Assembly (NCBI GenBank): GCA_023408815.1
Contig: JAEYJO010000010.1
Coordinates: forward strand, 1 to 64,000
Direction of reading: 5' to 3'
DNA: 64,000 bases
Source of the DNA: Bacillota bacterium
GTDB taxonomy: Bacteria; Bacillota; Clostridia; Lachnospirales; Lachnospiraceae
The notes below the pieces were generated by a model. That model made no database searches. It had not been told where the DNA came from and was given only the letters and a program-made list of their open reading frames with translations. Position 1 is the first letter of the stretch; each line of letters opens with the position of its first letter. The position numbers were made by a program, and so were the translations under genes. Positions 7,762 through 17,044 of the stretch are shown one piece after another.

Positions 7762-8760
7762 TTATCCTTTTTTGGTTTTTCTCGGCTTACCCGTTCTGAC
7801 AACTACATCGAGCAAAACGGAAACTACAACGATAATACCGATGACTATATTCCGAATGGCTACAGGTGCTCCCGCAAACTGCAGACCGTTTTGCAGAACC
7901 CCCCATATTGCCGCTCCGATAACGGTGCCTAGCAATATTCCCTGTCCGCCTAAAGTACTTACGCCACCAATAACGGAAGCTGCTACCGCATACATTTCGT
8001 ACATATTTCCCGCATCCATAGTACCCATTCCTGATGTAGCACAAATGATGAGTCCTACTACGCTGGCACAGAATGCGCTGACAATATATGCTTTGGTCGT
8101 AGTTCCTACAATACCTACACCGGACAGCTTGGCGGCCTCTACATTACTGCCGATTGCGTAGATATGTCTTCCCGTACGGGTCTTGCTGAGCAGAAAGTTG
8201 AAAATGAGCCACAGAATAATGGATATCCAAATGGTATTGTACAGGCCTAACGTTTTTCCATAGTAGAAAAAGTCTCTGAAGCCTTTTGCCGCATCACCGA
8301 TGGAATCCGTATTATAGTTATTATTTACGATCTGGGCGATACCTCTCGCTATTGTCATGGTACCCAGCGTAGCGATAAAAGGCGGCAGCTTGCATTTTGC
8401 AACCAGCTGGCCGTTCACAACTCCCACCAGCAGACAGCAGAAAATAGTTACCAGGACCGCGGCCCATGGATTCAGGCCCTTGGTCATAAGAGTTGCTGAA
8501 ATCATACAGCTCATGCCCACCACCGAGCCGATAGAAAGGTCGATGTTTCCCGTTATCAGCACATAGGACTGACCGATACCGATTAGTATGATCGGGGCGA
8601 TCTGCCTCAGCAGATTCCCTATATTTTTAGAGGAAGCAAAGGTTGGATTCAAGATACCGAATACAATGCATAATACAATTAAACCCACCGTTACGGTCAA
8701 TACCTGCCCCATTCCCCTTACCGCCATCATTCTTCTTAAAAAATTCTGTCTGTTTTCCAT
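7762..8760 (-). CDS. RbsC-like sugar ABC transporter permease
   Basis: A 332-residue permease of the branched-chain/ribose family (BPD_transp_2) with about eight to ten membrane helices. Conserved blocks include GQSYVLITGNIDLSIGSVVG, the permease motif GRHIYAIGSNVEAAKLSGV and SVIGGVSTLGGQGILLGT. It would form the homodimeric membrane channel driven by the double-cassette ATPase encoded just upstream (24-base gap). If the degenerate ATPase of the same locus docks on a membrane protein, this permease is the first candidate. Confidence 0.92.
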   Translation of the reverse strand: MENRQNFLRRMMAVRGMGQVLTVTVGLIVLCIVFGILNPTFASSKNIGNLLRQIAPIILIGIGQSYVLITGNIDLSIGSVVGMSCMISATLMTKGLNPWAAVLVTIFCCLLVGVVNGQLVAKCKLPPFIATLGTMTIARGIAQIVNNNYNTDSIGDAAKGFRDFFYYGKTLGLYNTIWISIILWLIFNFLLSKTRTGRHIYAIGSNVEAAKLSGVGIVGTTTKAYIVSAFCASVVGLIICATSGMGTMDAGNMYEMYAVAASVIGGVSTLGGQGILLGTVIGAAIWGVLQNGLQFAGAPVAIRNIVIGIIVVVSVLLDVVVRTGKPRKTKKG

Positions 8761-8784
8761 TTTAACAGTTATGCTCCTTTCAAA

Positions 8785-10296
8785 TTATGCTTCTGCCGCA
8801 ACCTTTTTTTCAAAGCTGGTTGCATACTTCAGGATAGCGTCTTGGGTTGCTTCTTCCGTAATCATTTCTCCAGTTATCTTGCCGTCGCACATTACGATAA
8901 TTTTATCTGAAATCCCCATAACTTCGGGCATTTCTGAGGATACGAACAACACTCCGATTCCTTGCTTTTTCAATTCATTCATCAGATTGTAAATCTCGAC
9001 CTTTGCGGCAACATCGATTCCTCTTGTTGGTTCATCGAAAATAACTACCCGGGAATTTCTGGCAAGCCATTTGCCTACTACTACCTTCTGCTGATTTCCT
9101 CCCGAAAGGCTTCCCGCATTTACTTCCATATTGGGAGTCTTTATTCTCAGGTCGCTTACCGCTTTTTGTGTCATTGCCTTTTCTTTCTTCCGATTCACTA
9201 TCCCCAATTTATCGCATATAATATCAAGATTCGGAAGGGCGATGTTCTCCTTTATGCTCAGCTTAGTGCATAATCCATCCTTTTTTCTGTCTTCCGGCGC
9301 AAGAACGATACCCGCTTTGATCGCATCCATCGGCTTATTTATCGTAATAGACTTGCCGTCTAAGATAATCTCTCCCGATTCTTTTGCGTCCACCCCGAAA
9401 ATCGCTCTCGTGGTCTCCGTTCGTCCGGCACCCATCAGGCCTGCAATTCCTACGATTTCCCCTTCGTACAGTTCAAAGCTTACGTCCCGCACCATTTTGC
9501 CCGCATTAAGGTTTTTTACCTCAAATATCTTTTTTCCCTTTTTACATGAAACTCTCGGAAACTTTTCTTTAATTTCACGGCCCACCATATTGGCTATTAT
9601 TTCTTCGAGATTGGTATCCGCATAATTCACACTCGTTATGTACTGTCCGTCCCTGAGAATGGTTACCCTATCCACGATATGCTGCAGTTCCTCAAGTCTG
9701 TGGGAAATATATACGATTGCACAGCCTTCCGATTTCAATTGCCTTATGATACGGAACAAGTCGTCAATCTCCTTCGACGTAAGGGCGCTTGTCGGTTCAT
9801 CCATTATCAGTATCTTAGCGTTTGTGGAAAGTGCCTTTGCTATCTCCACCATCTGCTGCTTCGATACTGCAAGGTCTCCTACAATAGTATCAGGAGAAAT
9901 ATCCATATTCAGCTTATCCAATATACTTTTGGCCTGCTTTTCCATCTCCTTGTCTGAGAGAATACCCGATTTTGTTTTTTCCCTGCCCAGGAAAATATTT
10001 TCCGCTACCGTTAAGTGGGAGCACATATTCAGCTCCTGATGTATGATGGCAACTCCCAGCTCTTGTGCCTTTTTAGGAGACATATCGTGCACTTCTTCCC
10101 CAAAAACCTTAATCGTTCCCGAATCCTTTTCATAGATGCCGCTCAGAATCTTCATAAGAGTAGATTTACCAGCCCCGTTTTCACCCAGCAGCGCAAGCAC
10201 TTCGCCGGCCTTCAAGTTGAAGCTTACATTATCCAAAGCTAATACACCCGGGAAGCCTTTACTTACTCCGCTTACTTCAACGATATATTCTCCCAT
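8785..10296 (-). CDS. RbsA/MglA-like sugar ABC transporter ATPase (two cassettes)
   Basis: A 503-residue protein with two fused nucleotide-binding domains. Domain 1 has an intact Walker A GENGAGKST, signature VSKQQ and Walker B LIMDEPTSALT. Domain 2 has the family's usual variant Walker A GLMGAGRTE, signature SGGNQQK and Walker B VVIFDEPTRGIDV. The ATG at 10296 is preferred over the GTG at 10305 because AAAGG stands 8 bases before it. It energises sugar uptake by the adjacent permease and binding protein. It gives a useful intact reference for the degenerate homologue encoded next to it. Confidence 0.92.
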   Translation of the reverse strand: MGEYIVEVSGVSKGFPGVLALDNVSFNLKAGEVLALLGENGAGKSTLMKILSGIYEKDSGTIKVFGEEVHDMSPKKAQELGVAIIHQELNMCSHLTVAENIFLGREKTKSGILSDKEMEKQAKSILDKLNMDISPDTIVGDLAVSKQQMVEIAKALSTNAKILIMDEPTSALTSKEIDDLFRIIRQLKSEGCAIVYISHRLEELQHIVDRVTILRDGQYITSVNYADTNLEEIIANMVGREIKEKFPRVSCKKGKKIFEVKNLNAGKMVRDVSFELYEGEIVGIAGLMGAGRTETTRAIFGVDAKESGEIILDGKSITINKPMDAIKAGIVLAPEDRKKDGLCTKLSIKENIALPNLDIICDKLGIVNRKKEKAMTQKAVSDLRIKTPNMEVNAGSLSGGNQQKVVVGKWLARNSRVVIFDEPTRGIDVAAKVEIYNLMNELKKQGIGVLFVSSEMPEVMGISDKIIVMCDGKITGEMITEEATQDAILKYATSFEKKVAAEA

Positions 10297-10373
10297 TCCA
10301 TTCACCTTTCATTTTAACTATATCGTATTTGCCTCACTACTTTTTATGTAACAGGATCGCTTTCCTATTGCAT

Positions 10374-10416
10374 AAAAAAAGTATAACACCCGCTACAAAT
10401 TGGTTGTAGGGGTGTT
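10374..10416 (-). terminator. Intrinsic terminator between degenerate ATPase and transporter genes
   Basis: On the minus strand AACACCCCTACAA and TTGTAGCGGGTGTT form a 13-bp stem with one bulge and a short loop, followed by ATAC and seven T. It separates the regulator/kinase/degenerate ATPase genes from the transporter genes. The remaining spacer up to 10296 shows no convincing promoter. Confidence 0.75.
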
Positions 10417-10448
10417 TCTTTGGAATAAGGGGGTCATCCTTTTGGTTT

Positions 10449-11897
10449 TTATATGCTTATTTCAATACTGCCGAAGGCGTCCGGCAGATACTCCTGCGTT
10501 ATCGTTCCATCCTCTAACAGCAGCAGCTTATCCGCTACGAATAAAGAATCCGAAATCGTAACGGCTAAGATGATAACGGCGATTCCTTTCCTCTTAAGAG
10601 TTCTTATCAGGTGAATAATATGCCTTCGAACGTACATATCCGCATTAGAAAACGGCTGAACGATGAAAACTACCTTGGGGTTCAATAAATGAATCCGGTA
10701 ATAAACGATATTATAGAGAGATTTCTTATCCAGAGTCCTGATATCCGCCACGTATACTTCTTCTCCCAATTCTTTATAATATTCTCTTTGAATACTCTTC
10801 TTAACATTCTCGGTTATTCTTACGTGGGGAGTTTTAAAATCCAGCAGAAAGCTCAGATTGTCTATGTAGCTCATATCATAAAACAGCATGGTTTCGATAG
10901 CCTGGCTTTCAATAATACCGAAATTGACCTTTCCCTTCTTTCTGAGGTTCTTCTTATCTATCATTTCTCCGCTTATGTCTATGAAACCGGCTTCCAGTTC
11001 TTTTTCTCCGCTCAGACAGGAGATAAGATCCTGCTGGGATCTTTTGCTTTTGTCGTACAGTACCACGCATTCTCCCGGTCGCATACTAAACGTCAGATTA
11101 TGTAAGTCTTCCGTAGTAATATCGTGAAAATAAATGGCACCGCCGTTTTCTTCAGAAGTCTTCTTATCCTTGTCCTCGAACGAAATAGTATAAGGAATCA
11201 CATTTTCGTCCTTCATATCTTTCTTATCGAATACCTTAATGACCTTGCCGTCCTTCATAAATGCCGCTCTGTTACAGAAGGGGAAAACCTCCTCGTGATG
11301 ATTTCCGAGGTATAGAACCGTATATCCCTTATGAGCGGCCTTAACCAGCAGCTTTTTGAAATTATCCAGATCCTTCGTACTCAAAACGTTGCTGATGTCA
11401 TCCACCATGATCAGCCTGGTTCCTTGGATAATAGCCTTCAATACCTCGACGACGCACCTCTCATACTCCGAAAGCTCCATGCAAAACGCTCTCGGATCGA
11501 TATTTACCTCCATATCCTGCAGAAGAAAAACCAGTTGGTTAGCAAGAACCCTTTTGTTGATGCAATATTTCTTAAATCCCTTCCTGAGCACAAAGATATT
11601 ATCTGTCACAGTAAGGTTATCCACCAGCCTGCTGTTTTGGCCTAATAAATATACTTTATTCTGGATTTCTTCTCTATGATGATAGCTGTTGACCTGATGG
11701 CCGGCAAAATAAATCCTGCCGAATTTAATCGGGATGTTTTTACATATCAACTGCACGAGCCTATCCTTTCCGTGCTCGTTGATTCCTATAAGTCCAAAGA
11801 TCTCTCCTTGAAAAATATGTAAATTGAAGTTATCCAGATTGGTCATATCATTTCCTTCGGTAATGACATTTTCCATTCGCAAAATTTCTTTTTTCAC
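10449..11897 (-). CDS. Degenerate double-cassette ABC ATPase linked to a two-component system (copy 1)
   Basis: A 482-residue soluble protein with the two-cassette layout of RbsA but eroded motifs. Cassette 1: Walker A is GINEHGKD (residues 38-45; K44 kept, the next Ser/Thr replaced by D45). The signature is LSEYE (142-146). Walker B reads LIMVDD (D166, with D167 in place of the catalytic Glu). The switch region keeps a histidine (GNHHEE). Cassette 2 has no recognisable Walker A (LYDKSKRSQQD), and its Walker B reads VVFIVQPFSN, lacking the acidic pair. It may still bind nucleotide in cassette 1 but is unlikely to be a normal pump motor. It lies directly after the histidine kinase gene and before a terminator. 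A regulatory or docking role between transporter and kinase is inference. The same gene type recurs at 59028-60437. Confidence 0.8.
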   Translation of the reverse strand: MKKEILRMENVITEGNDMTNLDNFNLHIFQGEIFGLIGINEHGKDRLVQLICKNIPIKFGRIYFAGHQVNSYHHREEIQNKVYLLGQNSRLVDNLTVTDNIFVLRKGFKKYCINKRVLANQLVFLLQDMEVNIDPRAFCMELSEYERCVVEVLKAIIQGTRLIMVDDISNVLSTKDLDNFKKLLVKAAHKGYTVLYLGNHHEEVFPFCNRAAFMKDGKVIKVFDKKDMKDENVIPYTISFEDKDKKTSEENGGAIYFHDITTEDLHNLTFSMRPGECVVLYDKSKRSQQDLISCLSGEKELEAGFIDISGEMIDKKNLRKKGKVNFGIIESQAIETMLFYDMSYIDNLSFLLDFKTPHVRITENVKKSIQREYYKELGEEVYVADIRTLDKKSLYNIVYYRIHLLNPKVVFIVQPFSNADMYVRRHIIHLIRTLKRKGIAVIILAVTISDSLFVADKLLLLEDGTITQEYLPDAFGSIEISI

Positions 11898-11943
11898 CGA
11901 TACTCATGCCCTTCCCGCAATCTGCAGTAAGCAAACGGACGCT

Positions 11944-12966
11944 CTATCCCTGCTCTGTAATCACCGGCAGCGTAATTTCCACATCCGTTCCCACGTCTTT
12001 CGTGCTGTAAATATATACTCCGTATTCCTCTCCGAATAGAAGCTTGATTCGGTTATTAACATTGATGATAGCGATTCCGCCCCGCTTTTCCCGTCTGGGC
12101 TCCATAACGTCTTCCATGGAATTGGTAAGCAGCTTGTTGTTCAGCTCCTCTAAAAGATCTTCCGGTATCCCCATTCCATCATCCGATATGCGGATGATCA
12201 ATCGGTCATACGTACGGTCGACGCGGACCTTTAAATTACCCTTCCCTATTTTGGGCTCTATTCCGTGGTAAATCGAATTCTCAACAATCGGCTGCAATAC
12301 GAGCTTGGGCAGAAAAAGGTTCAAGGCGGATAAATCGTCCACGTCATCATCGTATTCTATGCTGAGGCTTAATTTATCCCCAAATCGGTACTGCTGGATA
12401 ATGTAATAATTCTCTATATTCGATAATTCATCCTCCAGGGTTACCAGCTTATCCACGTTGGATATGGTATAGCGAAAAAAGGTAGCCAGGGCTTCCGTCA
12501 TCGATGCGACTCCATCCATACCGCTGCACAGAGCCTCACTTCGTATGCTCTCAAGCGTATTATATAAAAAATGAGGGTTGATTTGATTCTGAAGGGCGAG
12601 ATACTGAGCCTGCTTTTTGGAGATATTTAGAATCTCCGTCCGGTTCAAGCCTTCTCCGAGCATATGCAGCGCTTTATTAACGTTCGGGCTGACATTTATA
12701 TTCTGCTCCAGCAGATTATCGACCAGATAGCCTTCCGTATAAAGCTTAATTATTCTATCGATCTGCTTATATTTCCGGTACACCAATAGGTAACCCACAT
12801 ACGAAATAAGCGCTTCAGCGATTAGCCCGATGACGAACACCAGCTTAAAGCTGTCCGCGTGGAGCGCAGCCGCCAGCAATGTGCCCAGCAAAAATATCTG
12901 GAGCAGAAATACCAGCAAGAGCCAGATCTTTACATTCCCAATAAGATACCTCTTATCTCTATTCAT
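11944..12966 (-). CDS. YesM-family histidine kinase with almost no extracellular domain (copy 1)
   Basis: A 340-residue kinase. Two membrane helices (about residues 13-35 and 41-63) are joined by only about five residues, so there is no extracellular ligand-binding domain. A helical linker leads to the His_kinase domain with INPHFLYNTLES (H132) and a HATPase domain (QPIVENSIYHG, SDDGMGIPED, GGIAIINVNNRIKLLFG). The ATG at 12966 is preferred over a TTG at 12987; AAGGGG stands 12 bases upstream. It follows the response regulator gene and precedes the degenerate ATPase gene. The topology resembles intramembrane-sensing kinases such as BceS, which read the state of an ABC transporter (comparison by topology only). 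Confidence 0.88.
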   Translation of the reverse strand: MNRDKRYLIGNVKIWLLLVFLLQIFLLGTLLAAALHADSFKLVFVIGLIAEALISYVGYLLVYRKYKQIDRIIKLYTEGYLVDNLLEQNINVSPNVNKALHMLGEGLNRTEILNISKKQAQYLALQNQINPHFLYNTLESIRSEALCSGMDGVASMTEALATFFRYTISNVDKLVTLEDELSNIENYYIIQQYRFGDKLSLSIEYDDDVDDLSALNLFLPKLVLQPIVENSIYHGIEPKIGKGNLKVRVDRTYDRLIIRISDDGMGIPEDLLEELNNKLLTNSMEDVMEPRREKRGGIAIINVNNRIKLLFGEEYGVYIYSTKDVGTDVEITLPVITEQG

Positions 12967-12990
12967 AGTAACACCATGCCCCTTCAATAC

Positions 12991-14601
12991 TTACGAATAT
13001 ATTTTTCTATATTCATTGGGCTTTAGATTCGTATACTTGGCAAAGCCTTTGGTAAAATGCTTATTGTCGCTGTAGCCTACTTCGGTGCATATAGCGGCGA
13101 CGCTGAGATTGGTGTCCTTCAAAAGCTCTTTTGCCTTTTCCATTCTTATCTCCGTCAAATATTCAGAGAAAGTTTTACCCGTTTCCTTTTTGAACAGCGA
13201 GCTGAAATAAGTTGCATTAAACCCGACAAGATCACTTACAATTTCCAAAGATACCGCTTCTTTAAAATGCGCCTTCATATATTGCTTCGCATCCCGGATA
13301 GGCTTATTGTCTTCCTGCTGCTTCTCTGCCACTGCTTTTCGAAAAGACATTACGATAACCCGGGTCAAGTAAGAAAAAACCTCCTCCGCAGTTCCTATGT
13401 TCTCGATATCCATACCGAATTTTTCAAAGAAACTTTCCGCTTCCTTTACTGCAAACTTGTTCTGCCTCATGGTGAACAAATAAAGGTTCATCGCTTCCTT
13501 CGACATTTGAATGATTTCGTGTCCCGTAACATTCTCTTTATTTTTTAAGGCAGTCTGCAAATAACGGAGTGCATTTACAAGCGAAGCCTCACTGAGCTTT
13601 TCCAGAGAATCCGTCATCTGTTTATTAAAGTCATAAAAGAGCTTGCTGTCAGCCACTTCATTCAAGGATGTGTTTTCTCCCTCGATCACTTTATTTATAC
13701 CGAGAATAAGCCGCTGCTCGATCGCCCATGACGCCGTCTTTAGAGAAACGATAAAGCCGGATATATCCTCTTCTACAATTCCCGCCCCCAGCGTAATCCT
13801 AAGGTTCTCCAAAATATCCTTTTGCAAAAGCAGTTCGTCCAAAATCGATTTCAACGTTTTACGGATGGAACGCTTTCTTTCATTGCTGAAATTGAGAATC
13901 GCATAGCACATATTCCCGTCAAATACACATTCCTTTTCATAGCACTCATCAGCAAGGCGCTTGTTTACCGATTGCAGCACCTTATCCTGAATATAGGTAA
14001 TATTGCTTTGAAAGGAGCTGTCGATTCCGTCTATTTTTATTAAGATGACCTGGAAGCAGCCTTGCTTAAACTTATAATGATATTCTTCATTAATAACCTC
14101 AATGGTTATCTCTTCTTTCCTTTTTTCTTTTCGGAATAAAACTTCTGTAAAAAAAGCGGACCTGAGCTTGTCCACACTGTTTTTTACCGTTATGCGATTC
14201 TGCTCTTCGGTGGAGAGTCTCTCCTTCTTCTCCAGATATTCCGCCCTTATTCTCGTAAGAGTATCCGTAAGTTCCGTCTTCTTAATCGGCTTGAGCAAAT
14301 AGTCCTTCACGCCGTAGCGTATGGCATTCTGGGCATATTCGAAGTGGCGGTATCCGCTGATAATAATAATATCCATATCCCCGCATATTTCTTTGGCCCT
14401 TCCGATCATCTCAAGGCCATCGTAGCCCGGCATGCGGATGTCCGTTATCACTATATCCGGATGGCATTTCTGAATTGCTTCCAAGGCCTCTATTCCGTTA
14501 TGTACAATAGCCTGCACCTGCATATCCAATTGCTCCCAGTCCACTAGCTTATAAATTAACTGGCAGATTTTATCCTCGTCATCGGCAATAATAACCTTCA
14601 T
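12991..14601 (-). CDS. YesN-like response regulator with AraC DNA-binding domain (copy 1)
   Basis: A 536-residue regulator. The N-terminal receiver domain has D9-D10, the phospho-acceptor D54 in VITDIRMP and the conserved K in LLKPIKK. A middle region of about 300 residues of unknown function follows. The C-terminal AraC domain has two helix-turn-helix motifs (FSSLFKKETGKTFSEYL and VGYSDNKHFTKGFAKYT). It is the first gene of the operon, behind a clear promoter, with GGAGG before the ATG. It probably activates the sugar transporter genes downstream of the internal terminator (inference). Confidence 0.9.
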   Translation of the reverse strand: MKVIIADDEDKICQLIYKLVDWEQLDMQVQAIVHNGIEALEAIQKCHPDIVITDIRMPGYDGLEMIGRAKEICGDMDIIIISGYRHFEYAQNAIRYGVKDYLLKPIKKTELTDTLTRIRAEYLEKKERLSTEEQNRITVKNSVDKLRSAFFTEVLFRKEKRKEEITIEVINEEYHYKFKQGCFQVILIKIDGIDSSFQSNITYIQDKVLQSVNKRLADECYEKECVFDGNMCYAILNFSNERKRSIRKTLKSILDELLLQKDILENLRITLGAGIVEEDISGFIVSLKTASWAIEQRLILGINKVIEGENTSLNEVADSKLFYDFNKQMTDSLEKLSEASLVNALRYLQTALKNKENVTGHEIIQMSKEAMNLYLFTMRQNKFAVKEAESFFEKFGMDIENIGTAEEVFSYLTRVIVMSFRKAVAEKQQEDNKPIRDAKQYMKAHFKEAVSLEIVSDLVGFNATYFSSLFKKETGKTFSEYLTEIRMEKAKELLKDTNLSVAAICTEVGYSDNKHFTKGFAKYTNLKPNEYRKIYS

Positions 14602-14637
14602 CTTAGAATTACCCTCCTTTAACAGTAAATATTTATT

Positions 14638-14666
14638 ATTATAGCAGTTAAGCTATTGGGTAACAA
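14638..14666 (-). promoter_or_regulatory. Sigma-A promoter of the copy-1 regulator operon
   Basis: On the minus strand TTGTTA (14666-14661), a 17-base spacer and a perfect TATAAT (14643-14638) lie about 37 bases before the ATG of the response regulator. Confidence 0.7.
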
Positions 14667-14752
14667 CTTTTTATTTTATCGGTAATTATTCAATAATTCA
14701 GGCAATAGATATAAAAAAATTATAAACAATTATAAACAAATAATATGTCTTA

Positions 14753-14781
14753 TTGACAGTGGATTGCATGCGAAGTAATAT
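14753..14781 (+). promoter_or_regulatory. Sigma-A promoter of the MarR/ABC exporter operon, with dyad
   Basis: A perfect TTGACA (14753-14758), a 17-base spacer and TAATAT (14776-14781). The spacer contains TTGCATGCGAA, a near-palindrome centred on GCATGC, which is a plausible autoregulatory site for the MarR protein encoded directly downstream. Confidence 0.7.
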
Positions 14782-14817
14782 ATGTAACGAACCTAACAGT
14801 AAGGAGGCTAACAAAAT

Positions 14818-15255
14818 ATGACGAACAATCAACCTCTGGCTTTTCGCATAAAATCCTTAAACAACCAAATCAGGAGGTATTTTGAGCGGACAGCCATTCT
14901 CGAAAACGATGCGAATCTGACAGGAATGCAGTATGCCATTCTCGGTTTTCTGGCGGAGCAAAGCGGCAGGACAGATGTTTATCAGAAGGATATCGAAGCC
15001 GAGTTCAATATCCGCCGGTCTACGGCCAGCGGTATGCTGAAGCTTTTGGAAAAAGAAGGCTTTATCATCCGGGAAAATGACTCTGAGGACACACGACTGA
15101 AGAGAATTATCATGTCGGACAGGGCGAAGGAGCTGAATAAAGTTGCCAGAGCTAATATGGAGAAACTCCAGGTGCTCTTAACGCGTGGTATCTCCGATGA
15201 AGAAATGGAGCATTTCTATGCGACGCTCAAGAAAATATCGGATAACGCAATGTAA
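14818..15255 (+). CDS. MarR-family transcriptional regulator
   Basis: A 145-residue winged-helix protein. The recognition region is YQKDIEAEFNIRRSTASGML, followed by the wing LEKEGFIIRENDSEDTRLKRI with the conserved D-R motif of the family. GGAGG precedes the ATG. It is the first gene of an operon with a two-subunit ABC exporter that starts 49 bases downstream. MarR regulators in this position usually repress the exporter and release DNA on binding a small toxic molecule (family knowledge). The palindrome within its own promoter supports autoregulation. Confidence 0.9.
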   Translation: MTNNQPLAFRIKSLNNQIRRYFERTAILENDANLTGMQYAILGFLAEQSGRTDVYQKDIEAEFNIRRSTASGMLKLLEKEGFIIRENDSEDTRLKRIIMSDRAKELNKVARANMEKLQVLLTRGISDEEMEHFYATLKKISDNAM

Positions 15256-15304
15256 TATGCAGTTTATATTATATGGATAAACATGAGAAAGGCATAGGTA
15301 TTTT

Positions 15305-17044
15305 ATGATAAAAAAATGGATCAAATGTATCGGGCAGTATAAAAGGGATACGATTCTCACCCCGCTCTTCGTGGCGTTAGAGGTGGTACTGGATATTATT
15401 ATTCCACTGCTCATGGCAAATATTATCGACAACGGTATCACCGGAGGCAATATGGATACGATTGTTAAGACCGGTCTGATACTCGTGCTGATGTGCATTG
15501 TCTCGCTCTGCTGCGGATTCTTATCCGGGCATTTCGCGGCCGGTGCCTCCGCGGGCTTTGCAAAGAACCTGAGGAAGGATATGTATCACAGGATTCAGGA
15601 TTTTTCCTTCACCAATATTGATAAGTTCTCTACCAGCGGGCTGGTTACGAGGCTTACTACTGATGTAACTAACGTGCAGAACGCCTTTCAGATGATTATC
15701 CGCATCTGTGCCCGGGCTCCGCTCATGATTATCTTTTCGGTAATCATGGTCTTTTCTATCAATACGAAGCTTGCTTTCATCTTTGTGGGAATCATTCCTC
15801 TGCTGGTGATCGGATTAGCCGTTATCATGCTCAAGGCTATGCCTATATTTGCAAGGGTCTTCAAATTATATGATAAGCTGAACGGCGTGGTTCAGGAGAA
15901 CCTGCGAGGCATTCGGGTCGTGAAAAGTTATGTACGGGAGGATCGGGAAACAGAAAAATTTAAAAACACTTCCGGAGAAATTTATGAAAACTTTGTCAAG
16001 GCGGAAAAAATTCTCGCTTTCAACAGTCCGCTCATGCAATTTTGCATGTATGCCTGTACGCTGCTCCTTTGCTTTTTGGGCGCACAAATGATAGTGAGCG
16101 GCGAGTTCACTACCGGGCAGCTTATGAGCCTCCTGACCTATGCGGTTCAGATTCTCATGAGTCTGATGATCCTGTCCATGGTATTCGTAATGGTCACTAT
16201 GTCCAAAGCCTCTGCCAAGAGGATATCTGAGGTTCTAAGTGAAACTGCAGACATGCAAAACGGGGGAAATGACTTGACCGAGATCGCGGACGGCTCCATT
16301 TCTTTCGACAATGTAAGCTTCAGCTACCGGGGACGTGAAGGAAAGCTTTGCCTTCGCAATGTGAACATCGATATTGAGAGCGGGCAGACTATCGGTATCA
16401 TCGGCGGTACCGGAAGCGGCAAGTCCACCTTGACACAGCTCATTCCGAGGCTCTATGACGTTACGGAGGGCAGTCTGAAAGTGGGCGGCACAGACGTTCG
16501 TGAATATGACATCCGTACTCTTCGGGAAGAGGTAGCGATGGTATTGCAGAAAAATGTATTGTTCTCCGGCACCATTAAAGACAATCTGCGCTGGGGCAAA
16601 AAGGACGCTACGGATGAAGAGATGGAGCGGGTTTGTAAATTGGCTCAGGCCGATGAATTCATCCGGACCTTCCAGGACGGCTACAACACCTGGATCGAGC
16701 AGGGAGGCAGTAATGTGTCCGGAGGGCAGAAGCAGCGCCTTTGCATAGCGAGGGCTTTACTTAAAAAACCTAAAATCCTTATTTTAGACGACTCCACAAG
16801 CGCCGTGGATACGAAAACGGATGCGCTTATCCGCAAGGCCTTTTCGGAGGAAATTCCAGATACCACCAAGATTATCGTCGCACAGCGAATCTCTTCGGTT
16901 CAGGATGCGGATAAGATCATTGTCATGGAGGAGGGGCGTATCAGCGCAGCCGGCACTCACGAGGAGCTTTTGGAAACCAGTACAATATACAGGGAAGTAT
17001 ACGAATCACAGCAGAAAGGGGGAACAGACAATGGAGCGGCCTAA
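15305..17044 (+). CDS. ABC exporter half-transporter with degenerate catalytic site
   Basis: A 579-residue half-transporter: six membrane helices (about residues 15-305) and a C-terminal nucleotide-binding domain. Walker A is GGTGSGKST and the signature is VSGGQ. Walker B reads ILILDDSTSA, with Asp in place of the catalytic Glu, and the switch region reads IVAQRIS, with Gln in place of the usual His. These two changes mark the degenerate-site subunit of heterodimeric exporters such as TM287/288, BmrCD and LmrCD. Its partner is the next gene, whose start overlaps its end by 14 bases. It probably expels drugs or antimicrobial peptides; the substrate cannot be read from sequence. Confidence 0.9.
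   Translation: MIKKWIKCIGQYKRDTILTPLFVALEVVLDIIIPLLMANIIDNGITGGNMDTIVKTGLILVLMCIVSLCCGFLSGHFAAGASAGFAKNLRKDMYHRIQDFSFTNIDKFSTSGLVTRLTTDVTNVQNAFQMIIRICARAPLMIIFSVIMVFSINTKLAFIFVGIIPLLVIGLAVIMLKAMPIFARVFKLYDKLNGVVQENLRGIRVVKSYVREDRETEKFKNTSGEIYENFVKAEKILAFNSPLMQFCMYACTLLLCFLGAQMIVSGEFTTGQLMSLLTYAVQILMSLMILSMVFVMVTMSKASAKRISEVLSETADMQNGGNDLTEIADGSISFDNVSFSYRGREGKLCLRNVNIDIESGQTIGIIGGTGSGKSTLTQLIPRLYDVTEGSLKVGGTDVREYDIRTLREEVAMVLQKNVLFSGTIKDNLRWGKKDATDEEMERVCKLAQADEFIRTFQDGYNTWIEQGGSNVSGGQKQRLCIARALLKKPKILILDDSTSAVDTKTDALIRKAFSEEIPDTTKIIVAQRISSVQDADKIIVMEEGRISAAGTHEELLETSTIYREVYESQQKGGTDNGAA

Noticed and set aside
10449..11897. Degenerate ATPase as a pseudogene of the sugar transporter ATPase
   Set aside because: The frame is full length and intact, and a divergent homologue with the same altered residues occurs in the second system, so it is not simple decay.
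16821..17030. N-terminal extension of the second ABC exporter subunit
   Set aside because: It would be entirely inside the upstream gene; the ATG at 17031 has a strong ribosome site and gives the normal family start.
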